Assembly (NCBI GenBank): GCA_023213395.1 | Contig: CM041465.1 | Span: 241,683,741-241,747,740, forward strand | DNA length: 64,000 bases | Source: Cycas panzhihuaensis | Lineage: Eukaryota; Cycadophyta | Direction of reading: 5' to 3' | Shown here: piece by piece, positions 57,912 through 64,000 of the stretch | Position numbering within the stretch: position 1 is the first letter of the stretch | How the letters are laid out: each line of letters begins with the position of its first letter | Position numbers and translations under genes: made by a program | Notes under the pieces: generated by a model | Told to the model about the DNA's origin: nothing | What the model saw: only the letters and a program-made list of their open reading frames with translations | Databases searched by the model: none

Positions 57912-58901
57912 AGGGCACTTACCCAACCTACTGGGAAGGGTAAGCCTTTCTCCATCGTGGACGAGCTCCATACTGTCACTGCAGGAATGTCCTTGATGGA
58001 CGTTCTGAGGAGTTGCCCCGAGCAGCAGGCTCTTCTCCTGGAAGCTTTAGGGTCAAGTGATGTGCCTGTCCATGCTTTGGGTGTCGCTCAAGGTAGTGGA
58101 CCTGTTATCTCATTTGATCCTAAGGACCTTCCTCCCGCCAGTGAAAGGGAACGTCAGTGGAACTTCCCATTCACCATCACCATCGATACGCCCGATTGCA
58201 CTCTTCGAAGAACTGTTGTCGACAACGGCTCTTCCGTCAATGCCATGCCCTTGCATGTCATACAAGAACTTGGTATCTCCACCTTGGAACCTGTTCCCTG
58301 GCAATGCCAAGGATATGATAGTAGCAAGAAGACCCCTCTAGGATCTGTCGTGATTCCGCTCACCCTTGAGGGTAAGACCGTTCTTCCCGACGTTGTAGTC
58401 CTCGACGTTGACGTGGATTACAACCTCCTCCTAGGTCGTCCATGGCTCGATCAAATGGGAGCCGTGTACTCGACTCTTTGGGGACAACTTAAATTCATCC
58501 ATGACGGACGAATGAGAGTGATTCCCCGCGAATGCCCTTTTACCAAACAAACCCGTTCTACCAGTTCGGCAAACCAGGGTTCATCTACTCACGCCTCGAC
58601 TTGCTCTATTTGTATACCTAACCCATCCGAAGAAGACCTCGCATCTTCTCCCCCTAGTCTCACGCGGTTTGTCCCTATTGGCATTGGGAGTTACGGGTAC
58701 CTCGCTTCGTTTAGTGACGACGAGTCACTTGACGAAGGCGAGGATTGTCCTCATCCCGTCTCTTTCCTCCACGCCAATAGGTCGCACCTGCCTTGTTCTA
58801 GATCCCCATCTAGAACCTCTCTCGTTGGTGAGGCTAGCCCCTCATGCGTGTCACACGTCATCGCTCGTGTTGACCTGCCTGTCGCCAGTTCTTCTTTTTA
58901 A
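57912..58901 (+). CDS. pol: GyC protease and linker, open frame after the gag TGA
   Basis: The frame is open for 330 codons after the TGA, with no Met start at its beginning, so it would depend on readthrough. RALTQPTGKGKPFSIVDELH leads to FTITIDTPDCTLRRTVVDNG and SSVNAMP; the active-site Asp is at about 58221. YNLLLGRPWLDQMGAV at 58420-58465 is the second protease motif. A Ser/Pro-rich linker follows to a TAA at 58899. Expected role: maturation of the Gag-Pol polyprotein. The protease motifs look intact. Confidence 0.85.
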   Translation, partial: RALTQPTGKGKPFSIVDELHTVTAGMSLMDVLRSCPEQQALLLEALGSSDVPVHALGVAQGSGPVISFDPKDLPPASERERQWNFPFTITIDTPDCTLRRTVVDNGSSVNAMPLHVIQELGISTLEPVPWQCQGYDSSKKTPLGSVVIPLTLEGKTVLPDVVVLDVDVDYNLLLGRPWLDQMGAVYSTLWGQLKFIHDGRMRVIPRECPFTKQTRSTSSANQGSSTHASTCSICIPNPSEEDLASSPPSLTRFVPIGIGSYGYLASFSDDESLDEGEDCPHPVSFLHANRSHLPCSRSPSRTSLVGEASPSCVSHVIARVDLPVASSSF

Positions 58902-59280
58902 TTACCCCCCATAGGTAATGGTTTTGAGGAATTGCCTTTCACTCCTTCCGAGGAGCATCTTTCTAGTTTTCCTTCGGATTTCCACGAGGAAGTTGAGCTA
59001 CCCGATGGTCATCACAGTCCCGTTACTCCTACTCCCTCCAGTGCTTCTTCTACTCGAACTAAGGTCATCCATGGGGTGGATTATTTCGAGGATGACGAAG
59101 CCCTGCTTGAGCATCTAGCAGGCCTTGCGCCCAACTTGCCTTCTGGTCACCACCGACTTGGTCACCAGAAGATTCTCGCGATCGGGTCCACGCTTGCCAA
59201 TCCGATCCCGTCTCCTATTCCTCCTCCTCCTATTGATCTTGCCCCTCTCCACTTCGAGGAGGGCAATGCCATGTGCATGG
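58902..59280 (+). pseudogene. pol: GyC pre-RT linker
   Basis: Open frame GNGFEELPFTPSEEHLSSFP, then VDYFEDDEALLEHLAGLAPN, then PIPSPIPPPPIDLAPLHFEE. No known domain. GyA shares it up to PAPNL, where its deletion begins. Confidence 0.7.
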
Positions 59281-60353
59281 GGGCAACTCAAGACGTAGTC
59301 TTGGCCCCAGGCAAGGTCATTAAGGTTGGGTTGGAATGTTCCCCTAATGAGATAAGGGAGTACTCCCTTCTGTTCCAGGAGTTTTGAGACATTTTTGCGT
59401 GGGATTATGCTGACATGAAGGGAATCGACCCCTCAATTGTCACTCATAACCTCACCACCCTTCCTGGCGCTTGCCCTGTGTGCCAAAAGTAGTGTCCCCT
59501 TCACCCGAAGCTATCTGCCGCCGTCAAAATGGAGGTTGAGAAGCTTTTGGACGCTGGGCTCATTACTTATATTGACTACCCTAAGTGGGTCTCCAACATC
59601 ATTCCCGTTGCTAAAAAGAACGGGGCGATCCGTATCTGCATCGAATTTCGCGACATCAACAATGCTTGTCCTAAGGACAATTTTCCATTACCCTTCCTCG
59701 ATCAGATCATCGATTGCACCGCCGGATTCGAAGTGATGTCCCTAATGGACGGCTTCTCCGGTTATAACCAGATCCAGATTTCTCCCGAAGACCGCCATAA
59801 GACGGCCTTCACTACTCCCTGGGGTACCTTCGCCTACAAGGCGATGCCCTTTGGCCTAAAAAATGCAAGTGCTACTTACTAGAGAGCCATGCATTTTATC
59901 TTCCATGACCTCATCAATGACACGCTTGAGGTCTTCATGGACAATATGATGGGTCTCTCCCGCACGAGAGCCCATCACCCTTTCGACTTGCATGCCATCT
60001 TCTCACGATGCCGCGAGTATCACGTCAGTCTTAATCCGCTTAAATGCGTGTTTGTCGTTACTTCAGGTAAACTCCTTGGATTCCTTGTATCCAAACGGGG
60101 AATTTAGATCGACCCTGACAAAGTCAGAGCGATCCTCGACATGCCACCACCTAGAACTCAACAGCAGATTAAGTCGTTTCTAGGCAGGCTCGGTTTCCTT
60201 AGGCACTTCTTAGCTGATTTCATTGTGAGTGCTAAACCCCTCATGAACCTATTGAAGAAGGGAGCTCCTTTTGCCTGGTTTGACAAGACCCAAAAGGCCT
60301 TCAAAGGACTCAAGGAAGCCCTGGCTTCCGCTCCTACGTTGGTGCCTCCCTGA
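59281..60353 (+). pseudogene. pol: GyC reverse transcriptase, FMDN active site and stops
   Basis: ATQDVVLAPGKVIKVGLECS leads to the RT domain. MEVEKLLDAGLITYIDYPKW, KKNGAIRICIEFRDINNACP, SLMDGFSGYNQIQISPEDRH (first catalytic Asp) and FTTPWGTFAYKAMPFGLKNA follow in order. The YVDD box reads VFMDNMMG with the second Asp changed to Asn (AAT at 59943-59945); GyD has FMDD. GKLLGFLVSKRGI and RTQQQIKSFLGRLGFLRHFL mark thumb and connection. Stops: TGA 59386, TAG 59490, TAG 59880, TAG about 60105, TGA 60351. Not functional as it stands. Confidence 0.9.
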
Positions 60354-60800
60354 TTCGATAGGCCCTTTATTTTGTATACCTCAGCGACTGACGAATCCTT
60401 GGGCGCTATGCTCGCTCAGGAGGACGACTCAGGAACTGAGAGAGCTATATATTTCATCACCACACTCGTGGGTCACGAGCTTAACTATTCCCCTGCCGAG
60501 AAGGAATGCCTCTCCTTGGTCCATGCGACCAAGAAGTTTAGGCACTACTTGCTCAGCAACACTACCAAGGTGATCGTTCAATCTGATCCCTTGAGATACT
60601 TACTAACTCGTTCAGATTTGACAGGTAGGGCTGGTCGTTGGGCCGTCCTACTCCAACAATTCAATCTCCACATCGTTAACCAGAAATCGAAGAAGGGAAT
60701 GATAGTGGCTGAGCAACTTGTGGACGCCCCTATCCCTAACTCCTTTGATGCTCACGTTGATGACTCTCTCCCCGATGAGTCTATCCTGATGATTCAGGGA
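60354..60800 (+). CDS. pol: GyC RNase H (in one frame with integrase)
   Basis: This is the first part of a 574-codon open frame (60354-62075). LYTSATDESLGAMLAQED carries the first catalytic Asp. ERAIYFITTLVGHELNYSPA then EKECLSLVHATKKFRHYLL carries the Glu. VIVQSDPLRYLL carries the next Asp, followed by GRAGRWAVLLQQFNLHIV. This matches the gypsy RNase H that follows RT. It is separate from the archaeal-type RNase H of this family, whose GyC copy lies beyond the window. Confidence 0.88.
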
Positions 60801-62075
60801 GCTTCTCCCCATCCACTCATTGACAATGAGTGGTACGGCGACATAGTGCGGTATCTTACACAGCAGCAATACCACCCTGATACTACTAGTAAAGTTAGAT
60901 CTCACATCCGGACTTCTGCTAGGCAATACCTCCTCGTGGATGAGGTATTGTACAAGAGGTCCTTCGACGGGATCCTCCTCTGCTACGTCACTGCTGACGA
61001 AGATGACCAGGTACTTCGCGAATGCCACCACGGCGTTTGTGGAGGTCACTTTGGGGGCCAGTCTATGGCTCAGAGGATCCTCCGCATGGGCTATTTTTGG
61101 CCGTCTCTTTTTAAAGATGCTCACACCTTTGCTCTAAAATATCAGCGATGTCAAGAGCACGCCAACATTTCCCATGTGCCTTCCGAGGCCCTGCATCCTA
61201 TTGTTTCTCCATGGCCTTTCGCTCAGTGGGGACTAGACCTTATCGGGGCTATCTCCCCACCTTCGTTGTCACAGCACAAGTTCATCTTGACTGCCATGGA
61301 ATATTTCACCAAATGGGCGGAGGCCATCCCTTTGATCACTACTCCTGGCAAAACGATTGCCACATTCATTTATCAGCATATCATTTGCCGTTTCAGAATT
61401 CCAGACGTCTTGATTACTGACAACGGAACTCCTTTCTGTAATAAGGAGGTGGATGAGCTTTGTGAGAAATTCAAAATCTCTCACAAGACTTCCTCCCCTT
61501 ACTACCCTCAGGCAAATGGCCAGGTGGAGTCTTTCAATAAGACTCTCATCAGCATTCTCAAAAAGACCATTGCTCAATCCCAAAAGGATTGGCACCTTCA
61601 GTTGCCCTCTGCCTTGTGGGCTTATCGCACCTCTATCCGTTCTGCCATGGGAATGACCCCGTTCTCCCTGGTCTACGGTACTGAGGCGGTACTCCCACTG
61701 GAGGTGGAGATTCCTTCCTTGCGAATCTCCCTTCGAGGTCTCATTGACGAAGAGTTGATCCGTCAGGCCCGCTTGCTTGACCTTGAAGCTTTGGATGAGA
61801 GATGCTTAGCCGCCTATCAGGCTAACCTAGCATCCAAAGCCCGCTCACAAAGGGCCCACGATAAATGCCTTCATTCCCACCCTTTGTTTCCTAGGGACTA
61901 TGTCCTCAAGCTCGAATATCTCCATGACCGTTTGACTAAATTCAAACCCCGATGGGTTGGTCCTTTCGTCATTATCGAATCCCTCGATAATGGTACCTAT
62001 AGGATAGCCACCCTAGAAGGGCTTGAATTTGAGAAAGCTGTTAATAGAAAGTTCCTTAAGAGGTTCTACGCATGA
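60801..62075 (+). CDS. pol: GyC integrase, near intact, zinc-site Cys lost
   Basis: Same open frame. The N-terminal zinc domain has ECHHGVCGGHFG, but the C-C pair reads KYQRCQEHAN, with the first Cys changed to Tyr (GyD keeps CHKCQEH). The core has GLDLIGAISPPSL (Asp), FRIPDVLITDNGTPFCNKEV (Asp) and SSPYYPQANGQVESFNKTLI (Glu), so the D,D35E triad is kept. WAYRTSIRSAMGMTPFSLVY and YGTEAVLPLEVEIPSLRISL are Tat-typical. The C-terminal KPRWVGPFVIIESLDNGTYR ends RKFLKRFYA. No chromodomain is present. Confidence 0.92.
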   Translation, partial: ASPHPLIDNEWYGDIVRYLTQQQYHPDTTSKVRSHIRTSARQYLLVDEVLYKRSFDGILLCYVTADEDDQVLRECHHGVCGGHFGGQSMAQRILRMGYFWPSLFKDAHTFALKYQRCQEHANISHVPSEALHPIVSPWPFAQWGLDLIGAISPPSLSQHKFILTAMEYFTKWAEAIPLITTPGKTIATFIYQHIICRFRIPDVLITDNGTPFCNKEVDELCEKFKISHKTSSPYYPQANGQVESFNKTLISILKKTIAQSQKDWHLQLPSALWAYRTSIRSAMGMTPFSLVYGTEAVLPLEVEIPSLRISLRGLIDEELIRQARLLDLEALDERCLAAYQANLASKARSQRAHDKCLHSHPLFPRDYVLKLEYLHDRLTKFKPRWVGPFVIIESLDNGTYRIATLEGLEFEKAVNRKFLKRFYA

Positions 62076-62120
62076 CCTCTCAACGACCATGTCGCCCTGC
62101 TCTGAAATGAGCCTAAACTA

Positions 62121-62177
62121 CCATCTTAGGTTGTCCCCATTCTTCCCAACCACGGGTGGAATGGCAATTTAAGATGG
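62121..62177 (+). other. conserved 57-nt hairpin (GyC)
   Basis: CCATCTTAGGTTGT (62121-62134) pairs with GCAATTTAAGATGG (62164-62177) at all 14 positions with three G-U pairs, 45 bp after the integrase stop. Confidence 0.7.
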
Positions 62178-62690
62178 ACCCCGCTTTGTTTTCCCGGTTC
62201 CTTCCGCGGAACCCGCGTTCCCGTATCCTCTCGGGAACCCTTGTCATCTTGCTTGGGCATTCCCCAATCAGGAGGACGCTTGGGGGCATCGTCGCCCCTC
62301 TTTCCTGTCCGCTGTTTCCTTCGCATATTCCACTATGCTCTTTCGTAGACGTGTATACCGCTTTGCTCCCTAACCTCACACTTCTATATCGTCCCACTCA
62401 CGGCGTGTGTGTGTGCTCCTGTTAGGCATGTGGTCATACATGGAAGGAAACGTGTGTCCATACAACAAAATATCCACAACATAAAACATCTACAACATAA
62501 TATAATATTCACAAAACATAAAATAAACATACATATCATCCCCATATGATACATCATGCACAGATTCTCATATCCAAATGGGGTCCAGTCACCCTATGCA
62601 TATATATATACATATCCAAAATCATGTTACCATACATCCTGGGAAGCCGGTGTCCTTACAGGGGGGGTACAATCATATGATCCTATATAT
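62178..62690. other. GyC spacer with conserved G-tract
   Basis: Alignable to GyA 22779-23219 (GTGTGCTCCTGTTAGGCATG, ATGGAAGGAAA). The G-tract TCCTTACAGGGGGGGTACAA lies at 62653-62672. Confidence 0.55.
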
Positions 62691-63339
62691 GACCCCCTGG
62701 AGGCCTGTGCTTTCCTGTCAAAACCATATACATGTACATGTCCTACTATTATTGCCCCGCTCCTGGGGTGCCATCTCTCGGTCTCTGTGATCCCTCTCCT
62801 AGGGACCACATGCCTCTGAGGCTCCTCCTGGGCCTCCGCGAGCTGCATGCCTTGCTCTCCTCATCCCTAGGTCGTCTCGGGGTCATCGCCGCCGTGTGGG
62901 TACGTGTCCTGCTCTGGCTCGACCTCGAGACCATCTGTGCTACTAGCTGATCGTATCTGGACTAGATACGATCCCGCTCTCCCCAGAGTGCCTCCTCTAT
63001 CCCCCTGAGATGCTCAGTGATCACTGCTAGCTGGGTTCTGCTCTCTTCATCTCCACCTGCACCACCTCAGGCCTCTAGAGCTGTGCAGTCCTCGCGGCTC
63101 GTCTCGCTCGGCGTCTCACGTCATCTCTCTCTGCTGCGATGCGTCCACAGGATGTCGCGTGCTCTTGGGACTCTACAGCCCATATGTCCCTCGCCCTCAC
63201 CATCAGGGCGAATGCCTCTCTGTGGGCTCCTGCCGCTCTAGGCTCGTCACCCGCCTGGATGGGCGGTTGCCCCTCTGTATACACCTGAGGGAATATCTCC
63301 CTCACCACAGCCTCCACCAATCTCTGGATCTCTACTGTC
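62691..63339 (-). pseudogene. GyC antisense gene, last exon (coiled coil)
   Basis: Minus strand after the intron: TVEIQRLVEAVVREIFPQVY, TEGQPPIQAGDEPRAAGAHR, EAFALMVRARDIWAVESQEH, then an Arg/Ala-rich coiled-coil-like stretch (AAERDDVRRRARRAARTAQL) and, after a frame change, SRSSQSRTRTHTAAMTPRRP, RDEESKACSSRRPRRSLRGM. The 5' part of this exon is the most intact of all copies. The 3' end of the gene is uncertain. Confidence 0.6.
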
Positions 63340-63452
63340 CTGCCAATGCAACACGCCATGTGTCAGTCTATATCTCACCATATATGTCATAATCAAATCA
63401 AACCAAACATCTACCTGGATGCCAAATGACTCTGGAAAAGGTTAGGTCTCAC
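63340..63452 (-). other. conserved intron of the antisense gene (GyC copy, 113 nt)
   Basis: Minus-strand donor ACAGCAG|GTGAGACC at 63452, branch-like GACTGAC, acceptor CATTGGCAG ending at 63340. Confidence 0.75.
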
Positions 63453-64000
63453 CTGCTGTGGCTGCCTACTCCCCTGGTCGTGCGGCATCCTCCCCTCCTG
63501 GCTCTCTGCCAGCTGCTGGTGCCTCATCCTCTGGCACCTCCTCTGCCTGGGTCCCTCTCCTCGCGGGGGTGGGCCCAGCTCTCATCCCTGCGGATCCCAT
63601 CACGATCCGTAGCCTGCAGGCCCTAGTCACGGGTCCCCTGACCTCACCCTGTGCTCCTGACGGTCCTGCCTCTCCTCCGGCAGCTCTGGATGGACCCTCT
63701 GCCTCTCCTACTGTCCCTAACGGACCTGCCTCCCCTGCAGGTCATGATGGGCCGGCCCCGTTATCTCCATTGTCTCCACTATCCCCATCATCACTCATCA
63801 CGCCTTGGGCACTCCCCCTTGCCCACCTCGTCGTCGCTATCCCACCTCACCGTCACAGGGCTCGGTATGTAGTCCGGGAGGGTGAGGGGGTCTAGTGATG
63901 TGGCCTCCACCGATCATCTGACATGGGCTCTGTCCTCTGTCCCCCTCAGTCAAGTCTGCCACCTGTGGACCATCGGGCTGCCTCAGAATGGGGTGTGGTC
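63453..64000 (-). pseudogene. GyC antisense gene, upstream exon, cut by the window edge
   Basis: The minus strand matches GyA 23989-24540: Gly/Pro/Glu/Ala-rich acidic linker (GDDEG-like, Ala-Gly-rich repeats) and, near 63890-63930, the segment matching GyA's LVEATSLDLL...VRWD at the end of the PMD region. The PMD itself should lie just past 64000. The opposite strand also has an open frame (63458-63895), rich in Pro/Ala/Ser, which I take as a shadow. Confidence 0.6.

Larger units (their letters stand above)
54702..64000 (+). mobile_element. GyC: youngest Tat-like gypsy element, runs off the right edge
   Basis: It starts TGTTTCCCGGCTCCCAGGAA inside the GyB LTR, after AACTC (predicted target duplication). 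It holds a truncated LTR joined to gag, then protease, RT, RNase H, integrase, hairpin, G-tract and part of the antisense gene. It has the fewest stops of the four copies and richer CpG content, so it is likely the most recent. Its PMD, aRNH and 3' LTR lie outside. Confidence 0.88.

Noticed and set aside
60648-61595. Long minus-strand frames (up to 158 codons) opposite RNase H and integrase
   Set aside because: They mirror a well-conserved sense coding region and show no motif of their own; shadows of pol.
63458-63895. Plus-strand Pro/Ala/Ser-rich frame of 146 codons
   Set aside because: It is opposite the acidic linker exon of the antisense gene, whose frame, splice site and position are conserved in other copies.
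1-64000. CRISPR arrays, bacterial operons, tRNA or rRNA genes
   Set aside because: No regularly spaced short repeats, no tRNA or rRNA signature and no prokaryotic gene organisation. The tRNA-like motifs seen are retroelement primer sites.

Overview
The window is repeat-dense plant nuclear DNA. I found no host gene, RNA gene or CRISPR array. Evidence for a plant is the mix of Ty1/copia and Ty3/gypsy LTR retrotransposons, methionine-tRNA type primer sites, a Tat-lineage gypsy family with an archaeal-type RNase H (aRNH), and a plant mobile domain (PMD) gene. Most stops I read inside the copia polyprotein are TAG where related proteins have Gln (CAG) or Trp (TGG), as expected from decay of methylated CHG sites. 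The species cannot be named; a seed plant with a large, repeat-rich genome is likely.

Layout. 1-13959: AT-rich DNA with old copia remnants: a minus-strand 3' LTR at the left edge, CopA (1141-6395) with both LTRs, a third copia LTR (CopC, 7708-8029) and a copia gag remnant near 11.3-11.9 kb. 13960-64000: one nested stack of four related Tat-like gypsy copies and one copia. The oldest, GyD (+), starts at 13960. GyA (+, 15657-29265, 5-bp target duplication GAAAG) sits inside GyD's 5' LTR. GyD resumes with the rest of its LTR, gag and pol to 38141, where copia element CopB (+) interrupts it. GyB (-, from 44795) interrupts the end of CopB pol, and GyC (+, from 54702) interrupts GyB's 5' LTR and runs off the right edge. 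No right-hand boundary of GyD, CopB, GyB or GyC lies in the window.

Family architecture, put together from the copies: LTR (2-3 kb), primer site, gag, an in-frame TGA, protease, RT, RNase H and integrase, a 57-nt hairpin, then an antisense gene. That gene has its own TATA box, a PMD domain, a conserved intron of about 110 nt with a branch-point motif, and a coiled-coil tail. Back to back with the antisense promoter is a sense ORF ending in the aRNH domain, followed by the polypurine tract and 3' LTR. GyA and GyB have independently lost RT-RNase H-integrase, in frame in GyA. GyC keeps pol best, but has lost its primer site and carries a changed RT active site. GyB has lost the PMD part. All copies look inactive.

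The observations most worth pursuing are the spliced antisense PMD gene with its divergent aRNH ORF, the conserved hairpin after integrase, and the TGA shared by three copies at the gag-protease boundary.
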